The notes: generated from the sequence alone by a model not told the origin. A stretch of 64,000 nucleotides of DNA from an uncultured Sphingobacteriales bacterium (GCA_937991535.1 CALKHN010000109.1:1-64000); one strand, 5' to 3'. Numbered from the stretch's first letter, positions 24,276 to 35,400 are shown. Program-made: numbers and translations.

Positions 24276-25541
24276 TCATTGCTCTCCATTCCGCTCCGCC
24301 AGTTCCGTGAGTACCTGCATCATTGCAGCCCCGGCTTCTTTGCCCGGCGACATGCTGGTAAGATAAGGAGCGGCATGCAGTGTTGTGGCCGGATCAAAAA
24401 ACCCGGGTTTCAGAATATAGCCTAATTCATCCTGCCCCAATCCCAAAACAAATTTTGGTCCTTTGTTCGTCATTAACTTTTTGGTTGCGAAAGAATAAAA
24501 CGGGGAGGTTTCGCCCGGGAGCGTGGCAAATACTGCGCTGCCAATACTAAACCACGCCACTTCTGTAGGAGTGCCTTCGCTAATATCTCTCCGGGTAATT
24601 CCTGCAGCGGCCATTTGCCTGAAGGCTTTATTGCTTACAGGCATTTCAAAGCGACGTGAGGAAAACGTCACATCATTCCCTTCGAGCATTTTTGATTGTT
24701 TCAATACGCTACTTACTACGCCGGCAAGCGCTTTCCCTTTTTGTTCCGCTTCTTCAAAGGTGCGGGCAACTTTTTCAGGCTGCACCCATCCTCCTATCGC
24801 TCCCTGCAGATACAGATTTATCCCGCCGAGCTTAGCGTTCATTTGCTTATAGAACCCCGAAGGGAAATCCGCGCTCACCAATGTATTTTCTCTTCCTAGA
24901 AAAGTAGGGTGACAGGCAAAATTGGTAAGTGTTGCAATGTTTTTTCCACCCGGAGTAGTAAACTGCACAATCGCAACGGAACGGTCTATTTCCAGGCTGT
25001 CCGAAACATTTTCAACCCAGCCTTCTCCAAATGCAGTATCTGCGTACTTTGCCACAACCGGCCGTTTGCGTTCCCATGCTTTTACGATCACGGCTGCAGC
25101 AGTGTTGACGACAAACTTCATATAACTGCTGTCGGTTCCGGTGTGCAGCCTGTCGGGTCCCCAAATGCCAATCACATCGGGTGCCGAATGGGTGTGGGTA
25201 GACGAAATAATAATATGTCCTGCATTAAACATATCGGCAGAGAGCTTTAGTTCCACCGCATCTCTTATTTGCTGCACAACCGGGTAGGGCAACCCAATGC
25301 AATCTACAGTAACAATGGCCAGTGCATTTTGACGGTTGGCTACCACAACGGCTTTTACAAAAAGGTTATCGTGCACCCCGCTACTTTTCCTGTTCTGATC
25401 ATACCCCGCGAGATAGGTTCCGGCAGTCGGATTTATAATGGCTTCAGCCGCTCCCGCCATCAAACGCCCGGAATTGTTAGGCTGAGCTGCAAGAACCGTA
25501 GTTGTAAAAAAGAAAACAATAAGGTGCAACCCCTTTTTCAT
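24276..25541 (-). CDS. secreted neutral/alkaline ceramidase-like protein
   Basis: A protein of 421 residues with a signal peptide ending LAAQP. GAAEAIINPTAGTYLAGYDQNRKSSGVHDNLFVKAVVV is the N-terminal signature of neutral/alkaline non-lysosomal ceramidase-like proteins, and ISSTHTHSAPDVIGIWG carries the metal-binding HTHSAPD motif. ATLTNFACHPTFLG and LPGETSPFYSFATKKL also fit. Members lacking the C-terminal Ig-like domain, as here, are common in Bacteroidota and their substrates are often unknown, so the ceramidase label is only a family name. Confidence 0.83.
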   Translation of the reverse strand: MKKGLHLIVFFFTTTVLAAQPNNSGRLMAGAAEAIINPTAGTYLAGYDQNRKSSGVHDNLFVKAVVVANRQNALAIVTVDCIGLPYPVVQQIRDAVELKLSADMFNAGHIIISSTHTHSAPDVIGIWGPDRLHTGTDSSYMKFVVNTAAAVIVKAWERKRPVVAKYADTAFGEGWVENVSDSLEIDRSVAIVQFTTPGGKNIATLTNFACHPTFLGRENTLVSADFPSGFYKQMNAKLGGINLYLQGAIGGWVQPEKVARTFEEAEQKGKALAGVVSSVLKQSKMLEGNDVTFSSRRFEMPVSNKAFRQMAAAGITRRDISEGTPTEVAWFSIGSAVFATLPGETSPFYSFATKKLMTNKGPKFVLGLGQDELGYILKPGFFDPATTLHAAPYLTSMSPGKEAGAAMMQVLTELAERNGEQ

Positions 25542-25640
25542 AACAGCAATCTTTACTTAAAAATAGGTAATTTGCTCACCACCAAAATCACAATTTTATC
25601 TGGCATATTTTTTATGTAACTTGGTAATAATACTTTCTGT

Positions 25641-26768
25641 ATGAATCAATTGCCTTTAACAGTAAAACGTTCCATAGAACTTTTGGGGTTATGTTTAATC
25701 ATAGCCCTTTTTTCTGTGGCGAATACAATCATAATGCCTTTGCTCATGGCTTTTTTTATAAGCCTCATGCTGTTGCCCATGTTCAGGTTTTTGCGAAGGA
25801 TAAAAATACCTGAGATCATTGCTATTGTGCTGGTTATTTTAGCTGCAGCATTAATCGTTATACTGATACTGGGCTTCTTATCTCTGCAGGTTGCATCACT
25901 GGTAAAAGATTTCCCCCAGTTGGAGAAAAATCTTAACCAGCACTGGCAAACGTTAAGCGACTGGGTTAACAGAAACCTTAACCTTTCAGCAGACCAGCAA
26001 ATCAAAGTACTGCAGGAACAGGGCGTCAACCTGTTGAACAATGCAGGTTCGTACCTCAGCGGCGCCGCCTTATCGCTTACCGGGGTATTTGTATTTATGG
26101 GATTGCTCCCCATCTATGTTTTTCTTATCCTGTTTTATAAAAACCTGCTGTTGCGTTTCGTTTTCCTGTGGTTCAACAGGGATGATCATCCACAGGTAGA
26201 ATCGGCTTTACGCGAAACCGAAGTAATGGCTAAAAGCTACCTGACTGGTTTAATGATACAGGTAACCTATATGACCATATTATTAGGAGGCATTTTGATG
26301 ATTATAGGCATTAAACATGCCATGCTGATAGCCATTATTTTCGCTGTGCTCAACCTTATTCCATACGTGGGGGCCCTTATTGGCAATATTATCGGTGTGC
26401 TGCTCACGCTTACTTCATCCTCTGAACTGTGGCATGTGTTTACCGTGCTGATTGTTATTGCTGTTGTTCAGTTTTTGGATAATAATATTCTTATGCCCCG
26501 TATTGTAGGGTCTAAAATAAAGATCAATGCCCTGGCAAGCATCCTTGGCGTTATCATAGGTGGCACACTCGCCGGTGTTTCGGGCATGTTTTTATCGCTA
26601 CCTATGATTGCTATACTTAAAATTATTTTTGATCACACTACCGAGTTACGGCCCTGGGGTATTTTGCTGGGTGACGAACGGCCGGGGCTCAGCCCCATGG
26701 GCAACCCGGCAGTGCGACTCAGGAACAGGCATATAAGGAAGCCGGATGCGGAAGATGAGGAAGAATAA
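25641..26768 (+). CDS. AI-2E family transporter (PerM/TqsA-like permease)
   Basis: A protein of 375 residues with about eight transmembrane segments: two at the start (LGLCLIIALFSVANTIIMPLLMAFFISLML), one at about 60-80, a soluble region at 85-140, then the group from 145 to 335. LNLIPYVGALIGNIIGVLL and DNNILMPRIVGSKIKINALASILGVIIGG are the family signature. Substrates range from autoinducer 2 to ions and are not predictable. The gene diverges from the ceramidase-like gene. Confidence 0.9.
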   Translation: MNQLPLTVKRSIELLGLCLIIALFSVANTIIMPLLMAFFISLMLLPMFRFLRRIKIPEIIAIVLVILAAALIVILILGFLSLQVASLVKDFPQLEKNLNQHWQTLSDWVNRNLNLSADQQIKVLQEQGVNLLNNAGSYLSGAALSLTGVFVFMGLLPIYVFLILFYKNLLLRFVFLWFNRDDHPQVESALRETEVMAKSYLTGLMIQVTYMTILLGGILMIIGIKHAMLIAIIFAVLNLIPYVGALIGNIIGVLLTLTSSSELWHVFTVLIVIAVVQFLDNNILMPRIVGSKIKINALASILGVIIGGTLAGVSGMFLSLPMIAILKIIFDHTTELRPWGILLGDERPGLSPMGNPAVRLRNRHIRKPDAEDEEE

Positions 26769-26814
26769 GATATTTGAGATTTTAAAAGAACAAACAAATA
26801 ACGTCTGCCTGCTT

Positions 26815-28665
26815 CTAAAACCACCACCGGTTCACCGGCTCTTCAGCTTTTGAGAAATCAGCATTGATGTTTTTTACTTTTCTTTGATTGGAACCTGCCT
26901 GAGTTGCAATGGTTTGATTAAAGGCAGTGATATACCCGTCGAGTTTTTCTGCTAATGGTTTAACAGATATTTGCCGGCTGTTAGAATTACCAATGGCTGC
27001 TACAATGTTATTCCTTGTAAACAGAATGTTTTTATGCTGGCTCCATAAATAAGTTATATCACCGATGTTATGGCTCTGAACAATATTATTGGTTCCGGTG
27101 TGCAGGTGTGTAAGCATTTTTAGAGCGAACTCCTGTGCATCCCCGGCGGAAGGACATTCGTAAAAGTCAACTCGTAAGGAAGTGCTGAAGCTGTTAACCG
27201 GAAGCCACCTCGAATGCAATATCCTTTGAACACCCCTATTGCTTTCAAAAAGGTCCAGTAGCATAATCTCCCAATCAGGAAACTCAGATTCGTCAATAAA
27301 AAAACCCCGAACCGGCGATAATTCAGCCCTCTTTCCGGGCCTGGCTTTTTTGGAAGAACCGAACTGCAGTTTAACCGCCGCCAATGATTCCTTCTCCTGC
27401 ACATCAGCAGAGCCAGACCGTACAGCAAAAAAAGGAAATTGAGGAATACCCGGTATAAGCATTCTGCGCAACCTTGTTTGCGGTCTGGGTTCTGAAAGTA
27501 TCCAGTCCAATGGAAAAACAAGTCTGTCCCGGTACAAACCTGAACCCTGACTGCCCAGCAGAATGTTTACCGGCAATAAGGGCACTCTGAAAAAATCAAC
27601 CAAACTAACGGATCCATCAATAGCAAGACAAGCATCAAATATGCGATCAGATGAAGTACAATTTCCTTTCCATGCCACCTCATGAAATGCGAAGCCAGGA
27701 ACACCGCAGGGTGTTTGCCAACCCGTACCGCCAATGGCCAATATGTCGTTTACCCGAAACATTATACCAGGTGTTTCCATTTTAGATTGCCACAGGCTGC
27801 ACCCGAGAATATTGGCAAAGGTTGACACTATTGCCGCACAATCTGAGCAAATAACGAATCTGTTTATACTGCTTGTTTTTAGATGCAACAGGAAATTGGT
27901 ACAGTTAAAAAAACTGTTGCCGGAAAGATCCAGTATTTGAACATAAGCCGGAAGGAAGTTTATGCAGTTGTATTCAAAGAACTTTGGTCCCATACTGAAT
28001 AATCTGCCGGTAATCCTGCCTGCTGCTTCATCTTCTGATCTGGACCCCGCTGCCCATTCACAGGCATAATCCAGGATATCCGTCCAGGGTAAAAGCATAT
28101 CGCCCGGAAAATCCTGTGCGAATGGAAGGGTTGGTTCGTTTAGCAACACATAAACCTTGTGTTGTGTTCTGCCAAAAACTTCCCAGGGCTGATCTGGCCT
28201 TTCCCTGAATTGCCAGTGCCAGATAACCTGAAAAATACCAACACCCCGTTCTGTCAGTGTATGATTGCTTAATTCGAAACTGATAAAAGGGGTTTCCCCA
28301 TTTTGTGAGATTGATATATTTTGCTCTTTCACCTCACCAAGTATGTTGCTATGGGTGGCCAGCAAAGTGCTCCATAGGTTGGGGTTAATATAGAGCGGAG
28401 GTTGCGTGGCTCTGATGGAAATAGAAACCGGAAGTCTGCTTACCCCGGATACCCGAAACTTAACATGAATGATCACCCGTTCCGAGTGGGAGCGTATTGC
28501 TGTGATAGCATACGCAACCCTGGAAGGTTCTAAGTTTGCATTTTGAATCTCTGTCCATTCCACGGAAGGAAGCGTTTGAAATGCACTTTTCCGGAGTTTT
28601 AGCGCTGAAGCTGCGGCTAAATCTTCCCTGCGGCTAAACTGTATGGCAGCAACTTGCAGTATCAT
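26815..28665 (-). CDS. transglutaminase-like protein at the end of the NRPS/PKS cluster
   Basis: A protein of 616 residues from the ATG at 28665, five bases after the PKS stop region; an earlier ATG overlaps the PKS and is less likely. I do not recognise the full-length family. The middle contains a pattern like the transglutaminase fold: Cys273 in VICSDCAAIVSTFANILG, His328 in GFAFHEVAWKG and Asp344 in RIFDACLAIDG, in correct order and spacing. Residues 1-180 look like a beta-rich region (QVIWHWQFRE, HKVYVLL). Residues about 490-580 form another domain (RVDFYECPSAGDAQEFALKML, ITYLWSQHKNILFTRNNIVAAIGN). No signal peptide is seen. Its place downstream of a PKS without an ACP or release domain suggests a role in amide formation or chain release. 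The andrimid enzyme AdmF is a precedent for a transglutaminase homologue joining carrier-bound chains. The function here is inference. Confidence 0.55.
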   Translation of the reverse strand: MILQVAAIQFSRREDLAAASALKLRKSAFQTLPSVEWTEIQNANLEPSRVAYAITAIRSHSERVIIHVKFRVSGVSRLPVSISIRATQPPLYINPNLWSTLLATHSNILGEVKEQNISISQNGETPFISFELSNHTLTERGVGIFQVIWHWQFRERPDQPWEVFGRTQHKVYVLLNEPTLPFAQDFPGDMLLPWTDILDYACEWAAGSRSEDEAAGRITGRLFSMGPKFFEYNCINFLPAYVQILDLSGNSFFNCTNFLLHLKTSSINRFVICSDCAAIVSTFANILGCSLWQSKMETPGIMFRVNDILAIGGTGWQTPCGVPGFAFHEVAWKGNCTSSDRIFDACLAIDGSVSLVDFFRVPLLPVNILLGSQGSGLYRDRLVFPLDWILSEPRPQTRLRRMLIPGIPQFPFFAVRSGSADVQEKESLAAVKLQFGSSKKARPGKRAELSPVRGFFIDESEFPDWEIMLLDLFESNRGVQRILHSRWLPVNSFSTSLRVDFYECPSAGDAQEFALKMLTHLHTGTNNIVQSHNIGDITYLWSQHKNILFTRNNIVAAIGNSNSRQISVKPLAEKLDGYITAFNQTIATQAGSNQRKVKNINADFSKAEEPVNRWWF

Positions 28666-28669
28666 TAAA

Positions 28670-31600
28670 TTAATTTTGAACGGCGTATTGGTTCTTTGAA
28701 AAGTGTTCCTGCAAATCACCACCCATATCTTCACAGGAAATCACTACCTGAGGAAGATGAGATGAAATAACCTGCTCAAAAATTGAGTGCATTCCTGCTC
28801 CTGAAATACCAATATCATTGTGCACTATGCCATTGAAACAAGCAGAGATGGTTTTTGCTCCAAACCTGTTGTAACGATCCCTCGCAAATGAATCAAAAAA
28901 ACACCTGGCATTTTCGTCAAATGAACAAAGCATAAAAAGGTTGGGTTGATCGCTGTTGAAAACGGCATCCAGATTACAAACGGCTTTTACCTGATCGGAA
29001 ATTCTTTTCTCAACTTGCGGATCCGGGATCATTGCTCTTCGTGCATCGTCAATATGAAAAATGCCATCCGGTTTTCCAAAATATGCTTTTGCCAAAGCTT
29101 TCAGATCTATAACCTGTTTATAATTGGTAATATCTATACCAACTGTTATAAACTCGAAATTTGACTGTTGCCAGTTTCTGAACCGGTTAATCATTATGGC
29201 AAAAGGATCGTTAATTTCATGGTTGGCTAACCACTGTTCCCAGTGTTCCGCAACAGGAAAGTCCGGACCTGTTGCAAAAACCAATTTTGCCTGAGTTGCC
29301 TTCATAAGATATTCTGAAAATAACCAGATTGCCTCATTCATAGTTCCGGTAATCAGGTAGGTATTTTGTGGTTTAAAAACCACAGTATCTTTTACTGAAG
29401 AAATATTTGCCATTTTGGTGACGGGTATAAGCCTGATAGCATTCCTCAGCATCAATTCGTGGTCTGTTATTTCATAGTCCAATTCATCCAGTAACCTGGC
29501 CGCCACATCCTGAATAGCTGCAGGACGAAACAAGTTGAAGTCAACATCAACAATTTGCCACTTCAGATTTGGCAGCATCCCGTCCAACGTCCTGCAGGCC
29601 GCCGATAATAATGATTTTAGGGGATCGTGGTGTTCAAAATGATGAAACCGGTGCAACCCGCTGGCCACTACTTCCAACCTAATCTCATCCTGTAAATTGT
29701 ATTCCTGTAAGGCCCTTACAATGTACAACAGGCTAAAGAAAGCGTAGTGCAACTCCTCATTAAAGGAGTGTTCTTTAATATTACCTTCAAAGGTAAAACG
29801 GCGTTCTTTGAAATTAAATAAATGCAGTATAGTTTCAAATGTTAAGGAAGATGATTGTAAGCATTTGAATAATTTTTTATAATGATCCGGATTAGAAGGA
29901 TCAATACCAAATACCAGTTCATCATTAGAGGTAAACTCATTGCTCTTTACTACTTCTATAACTTTTTTACCGGATGACCGAAGATTGTTCACTAAAGCAC
30001 CGTAAAATTCACAGGGGTGACCAAAAACCAGGTAAGAAGAGCCGGCAGGTGCAATATTATCGAAATAGGATTCGGAGGGATGCCTGCTCATTTGCCAATG
30101 GGTGGTATAAAACCGGGGCCGATGTTCAGCAACTTCATGAGTTCCTTTCCCGTTGCCCGGTTTCCAGGTTGCATCCATCCAGTAGCGCTCCTTTTCAAAC
30201 GGATAAGTTGGAAGCGCCACTTTGTTCCTGCTCTCCTGTTCATAAAACTGCTTCCAGTTAATATCAATGCCCCATAACCAGCAATGCCCAAGAATAAATT
30301 CAATATTTTCCAATTCATTCTTCTCATTTAGGGCCGGAATCATTTCCATAATCAAAACACCGGGGTTGTTGCGCCACTCAACCAGCTTCTTCTGTAAATC
30401 AGAATCCTTTTTAAACATCTTTCCCGCTGTTTGTTTCAGGGCTTCATCCAAACTCATGTTTCCGTTAATACAGGCCGCTGCCAGTTCACCAATGCTGTGT
30501 CCGATCATAACATCGGGCTGTACACCCCAACTCATCCAGAGCCTGGCCATCGCATAGCTGATAACAAACAACGCCGGTTGTGCTATGGCAGTCTGCTTCA
30601 AACGGTCGGAGGCGCCTTCCTGTTCGCCGTACAGCAACTCACGCAAATCTAACCCCAGCAATGGTTCAAGCTTCGTGCAACAATCGTCCACGATCTGCCT
30701 GAACAGTCCCTCCTGCTCATACAATCCCCTGCCCATGTTTACATATTGCGACCCCTGTCCGGGAAATAAAAATACCACCTGCTTTCGCTCTGCATTTTGC
30801 GGACCCCATGATGCCTGAGTGGCTTGCTGAAGCCATCCCTGCTCTGTGGTAGCAAGCTTTGATGGCAGCACATATATCTTACGGTAAGCAAATCTTCTTC
30901 TGCCTGTTTGCAAGGTATACGCCACATCGGCAAGCGACAGTTCGCGATGGGTGCTCAGGTGTTCCTCCAGCCGGGTGCACATCTTCTCAAGGGCTGTAGC
31001 TGTACGGGCCGAAAAAGCAAGCAAATGATAGGTGCGGGAGCCTGAAGACTTCTTTAACACAGGCGCTTCTTCCAATACCACATGTCCGTTGGTGCCGCCA
31101 ATACCAAAGGAACTCACACCTGCCAGACGAGGACCATGTCCCGCATCCCAGGGGCGCAGGCTATTAACCACGTAAAAGGGGCTATTGCTGAAATCAATAT
31201 TGGGATTGGGCTTTACAAAATGAAGGCTTGGTGGCAGCATCTTATGTTTAAGAGACAGTACTGTCTTAATCAGTCCGGCTACCCCGGCGGCGGAATTGCA
31301 ATGACCTATATTTGTTTTTACCGAACCCAGTCCGCAATATCCTTTGCGCTCAGTGCTCTTGCCAAACACCTGCGTCAGGGCCCCTACTTCAATGGGATCA
31401 CCCATTACGGTTCCGGTTCCATGAGCTTCTACATAAGAAATATCATTGCCGCTAACGCCTGCCATTGCCTGGGCCATGGCTATCGCTTCCGCCTGTCCAT
31501 GCATACCCGGAGCTGTAAATCCTACTTTTTCAGCCCCATCGTTATTGATGCCGAAGCCACGGATGACCGCTTCTATATGATCGCCATCCGCCAGGGCGTC

Positions 31601-32374
31601 CTCCAGCCTTTTTAGCACTACTACTCCAGCCCCACTGCCGCCCGTGGTTCCACGGGCGCTGGCGTCAAACGCGCGACAATGACCATCTGGAGAGGATATG
31701 CCGCCCTCCTGGTAAAAATAGCCCATTTTTTGTGGCAGGGTAATAGCTGCTCCCCCCGCCAGCGCTATATCGCACTGGTAATTCAAAAGGCTCCCGCAGG
31801 CCTGTATAATTGCGATCAACGAGGTAGAGCAGGCCGTTTGTACAGTAATGGCAGGCCCCTTCAGGCATAATTTGGCTGCCACATGTGCGGTAAAATAATC
31901 TTTTTCATTGTAACAGCTCACTTCCCGTTTACTGAAACTTTGTAACGCGTTCATACTGGCATATACATTCATAAACTGGTAAGTGCTCAAATCCACTCCC
32001 GCATACAATCCAATTCGCCCTTCATAGCCCATTCCATCATACCCGGCACGTTCAAGGGCCTCCCAGGCAGTTTCCAGAAATATCCGATGCTGGGGGTCCA
32101 TCAGTTCCGCTTCTTTCCCGGAAAGGTCGAAGAAAGATGCATCGAACATATCTACTTCCTCCAATACGATGCCGTTGGGAATATAGGCAGGATGGTTGAG
32201 TATTGAGGGATCCACACCAACTGCCAGCAGTTCATCGCGGGTGAACTCCGTTACTGCTTCCACGCCATCACGAAGATTTTGCCAGAAAGCTTCGGGAGTT
32301 TTTGCTTTTGGGAATCTGCAGCCGATTCCGATGATGGCAATGCCGGAAATATTTTGTTGTGATGCTGTATCCAT
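28670..32374 (-). CDS. type I PKS with intact KS, truncated AT, degenerate KR and no ACP
   Basis: A protein of 1234 residues from the ATG at 32374. The KS (about 10-432) is complete: Cys182 in QTACSTSL, His318 in EAHGTGT, His358 in KTNIGH. The AT starts normally (VVFLFPGQGSQ near 534, GHSIGE with Ser627) but about 180 residues, including the HAFH region, are missing after residue 636. The post-AT end LPTYPFEKERYW is present. The later KR-like region has lost the nucleotide motif (LITGTMNEAIW against LVTGGLSGIG in the sister gene) and shows no SxY active site. No carrier protein follows. Residues 246-636 are identical to the PKS at 36453. It may be an active KS acting in trans or a decaying module. 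Confidence 0.85.
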   Translation of the reverse strand: MDTASQQNISGIAIIGIGCRFPKAKTPEAFWQNLRDGVEAVTEFTRDELLAVGVDPSILNHPAYIPNGIVLEEVDMFDASFFDLSGKEAELMDPQHRIFLETAWEALERAGYDGMGYEGRIGLYAGVDLSTYQFMNVYASMNALQSFSKREVSCYNEKDYFTAHVAAKLCLKGPAITVQTACSTSLIAIIQACGSLLNYQCDIALAGGAAITLPQKMGYFYQEGGISSPDGHCRAFDASARGTTGGSGAGVVVLKRLEDALADGDHIEAVIRGFGINNDGAEKVGFTAPGMHGQAEAIAMAQAMAGVSGNDISYVEAHGTGTVMGDPIEVGALTQVFGKSTERKGYCGLGSVKTNIGHCNSAAGVAGLIKTVLSLKHKMLPPSLHFVKPNPNIDFSNSPFYVVNSLRPWDAGHGPRLAGVSSFGIGGTNGHVVLEEAPVLKKSSGSRTYHLLAFSARTATALEKMCTRLEEHLSTHRELSLADVAYTLQTGRRRFAYRKIYVLPSKLATTEQGWLQQATQASWGPQNAERKQVVFLFPGQGSQYVNMGRGLYEQEGLFRQIVDDCCTKLEPLLGLDLRELLYGEQEGASDRLKQTAIAQPALFVISYAMARLWMSWGVQPDVMIGHSIGELAAACINGNMSLDEALKQTAGKMFKKDSDLQKKLVEWRNNPGVLIMEMIPALNEKNELENIEFILGHCWLWGIDINWKQFYEQESRNKVALPTYPFEKERYWMDATWKPGNGKGTHEVAEHRPRFYTTHWQMSRHPSESYFDNIAPAGSSYLVFGHPCEFYGALVNNLRSSGKKVIEVVKSNEFTSNDELVFGIDPSNPDHYKKLFKCLQSSSLTFETILHLFNFKERRFTFEGNIKEHSFNEELHYAFFSLLYIVRALQEYNLQDEIRLEVVASGLHRFHHFEHHDPLKSLLSAACRTLDGMLPNLKWQIVDVDFNLFRPAAIQDVAARLLDELDYEITDHELMLRNAIRLIPVTKMANISSVKDTVVFKPQNTYLITGTMNEAIWLFSEYLMKATQAKLVFATGPDFPVAEHWEQWLANHEINDPFAIMINRFRNWQQSNFEFITVGIDITNYKQVIDLKALAKAYFGKPDGIFHIDDARRAMIPDPQVEKRISDQVKAVCNLDAVFNSDQPNLFMLCSFDENARCFFDSFARDRYNRFGAKTISACFNGIVHNDIGISGAGMHSIFEQVISSHLPQVVISCEDMGGDLQEHFSKNQYAVQN

Positions 32375-32407
32375 TAAGTTGAGTATTTGTAGGTACAAAC
32401 TTTTGTG

Positions 32408-35400
32408 TTATAGCTGTCCTGCTACCAGTTCTTTACCCGCCGGCAGCGACTCGATGTATTTTGATAAGGAACGGATAGTGGGATACTGAAAAAGGTCCAT
32501 TAGGCTAATATCCGCAGCCAGGGCCTCCCTGAGCCTGAAATGTACCTGCGCCATCATAAGCGAGTGCCCTCCCATGTCGAAGAAGTTAGCGTCTATGCCT
32601 ACCTTTTCAACAGGCAGGTATTGCTTCCAGATTTGACTGATGGTTCTTTCCATGTGCGAGATGTGTCCATAGGATTCTTCTTGTTTCTGTCTTTCCTTTT
32701 CCGGCGGCGGGAGCGCTTTTTCGTTAATTTTTCCACTGAACGATTTAGGTAATTCATCCAGAAAGATAAATAGCGAGGGGAGCATAAAAGCTGGCAGCCT
32801 TTCTTTCAGAAAGGTTCTTAAAGTGGCAGCGCCGGTTTCTTTTCCATCTTTTAAGGCCAAGTAGGCTACCAACGCATTATTCTGCGGCGATAGCTCGCTA
32901 ATAAGTACTGCTGCTTCGGTAACATCAGGGTGTTCCAGGAGTTGATGCTCTATTTCCTTCAGTTCAATCCTTAGTCCCCGCAACTTTACCTGGTGGTCTT
33001 CCCGCCCTATAAAATCAATATTGCCATCAGTAAGATAGCGAACAATATCGCCGGTACGGTACAGCCGGCTGCCGGGTTCCTCACTGAAAGGATCCGGAAT
33101 AAACTTTTCCGCCGTTAGCGAAGCCCGCCTGTAATAACCTCTTGCTACACTTTTACCCGATATAAACAATTCTCCGGTAACACCAACCGGAACCGGGTTC
33201 AGGTGAGCATCAAGGATATACAACCTGGTATTTGCAATAGGCCTGCCAATTGGGGGTTGGTCATAATTCCCCGGCCTTACTTCAAACCAGGAAGCAATAA
33301 CAGTATTTTCAGTAGGCCCGTAAAGATTTAAAAATCGGAATGGTAATAAATGTGTAGGAACGATTTTTAATTTTTCGCCCGCCGTTCCAAGTATTCTCAA
33401 TGGCACAACGGCAGGCCACGACTCCCGAACTACTGATTCGGCAAGCGCTGTTGGAAGAAAACATACCGTTAACTGTTTTTCAAATATGATATGTTTTAGC
33501 TGAAGTGCAGAAGTGCGGCTAAAGTCGTCTACAAGATAAGCGGTAGCCCCGGCAACGAGGCAGGGAAACAGTTCGTATACATAAGCGTCATAAGCGGGTG
33601 TAGCCATCTGAAGGCATTGGTCCGTTGAAGTAATTCCATAGGTTTCAACATTCCAGCATACCATATTCATTAATCCTTCATGACAAATCTCTACTCCTTT
33701 AGGCTTACCTGTAGAGCCTGATGTAAACATAATGTAAGCCCTGTTTCGAGGATCAAGCGCAACTTTGGGAGCGATGGCTGAAAACGCTTCATACTTTTTC
33801 TCTTTTCCAACAATGATAACCGGTATTGCCGGCTTATCGAATTTGCCGGCATGTTGAGCTTCCAGAATCAGTATACCGGGTCTGGTATCGTGCAGCATAA
33901 ATGCCAGCCGGTCATCGGGATAGGCGGGATCGAATGGTACAAAGGCAGCGCCAGCTGTAAGGATAGCCAGGTGGATGATTACCATGCTAACAGACCTGTC
34001 CATACAAACAGCTACTGTGGTTTCGGGCGCCGCGCCTAAAGAAACAAGGTAATTCGCCATTTTGTTTACCAACTGCATCATTTCTCCGTAAGTAATCTTT
34101 TCATGTTCGGAATAAAGAGCAACCTTGTCCGGAAAGCGAACAGCGTTTTGTTCAATGATACCGTGCACAAAGGAATTACCGGGATAAACACGCTCTGATT
34201 TATTCCACTGCTTCAGCATAATCTCCTTTTCCCGCCGGTCAAGCAATTCAATTTCTGCCAGTTGTACGGCAGGATTGCGTACAACATGTTTTAGCAAGTG
34301 TATGTAATGATCAATCATTTGCGCAATGGTGCACTGAAGAAAAAGATCAGTATTGTATTCAAAAAAACCGGTTAGCCTGCCCTCCTCTTCGGCCATAGAC
34401 AGTGTAAGGTCGAATTTTGAGATGTTCACTTTAACATCCAGACCATCTTTGCCTGGCGAAACTGTGTAACCTTCTCTGCCTGCTGCCATCTGGAACAATA
34501 CCTGGAATAGCGGATTACGGCTCAGGTCGCGCTGCGGATGCAGTTCCTCAACCAGCTTCTCAAACGGAAGATCGCTATGGGCAAAGGCTTCCAGTGATAC
34601 TGACTTTACTTCCCGAAGAAGTTGCCGGAAGCTGAAATCTGGCGCAAACTTTGTACGAATGATTATGGAATTCACAAAGAAACCAATGAGATTCTCCACC
34701 TCCAGTTGATTTCGGCCGGCAACCGGAACGCCAACAACAATATCCTGCTGGTTCGAGTAACGATACAGCAATGCAACAAATGCCGACAGCAGGGTCATAA
34801 AAAGCGTAACATTTTCCTGCTGGCTTATCCTCCTTAGTTCATTGGTAAGGTCTTTGTTAATTCCAATCCATTCGTGAGCGCCGCGAAAGGATTGAAAAAC
34901 AGGCCGCTTTTTTTCGAACGGAAGCTGAACCGGTGGAAGATCAGCCAGTTTGCGTTTCCAAAAATCAACCTGTTGCTGCAGGGCTCTTTCTTTCAAATAA
35001 TCAAGCTGCCACACTGCATAATCCGCATACTGCAGGGGCAGCTCCGGAAGCGGAGATGGCTTATTTTGAAGAAAAGATTCATACAAGGCGCCCAGTTCAT
35101 TAAAAAAAATCATAACCGACCACACATCAGAAATAATGTGGTGCATAGACAACAGGAATATATAATCGCTGGAGCCGAGCTTTACCAGCGAGGCCCGTAT
35201 TAATGGGCCATTGGCTATGTCGAACGAACGAAGTGCATCGGCATGTGCGAGTTCGCTGGCTGCGGCTTCACGCCTCACCGCATCAAGCTGGCTCACATCA
35301 TGAACAAAAATATCCAACTCCAGTGATGAAGCCACCAACTGGTAAGGTTGCCCGTTAACAGTTTTGAATGTAGTTCGGAGCGTTTCATGCCTTCGCACTA

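Noticed and set aside
31082..31615. Plus-strand ORF of 177 codons, present again with identical translation at 39840-40373
   Set aside because: It is antisense to the conserved KS region of both PKS genes and is duplicated only because the underlying DNA block is duplicated. It has no promoter or known domain.
28670..32374. Terminal PKS as a frameshifted pseudogene
   Set aside because: The frame is open for 1234 codons and the KS is intact; the loss is an in-frame deletion and sequence drift, so it is kept as a gene with an altered domain set.
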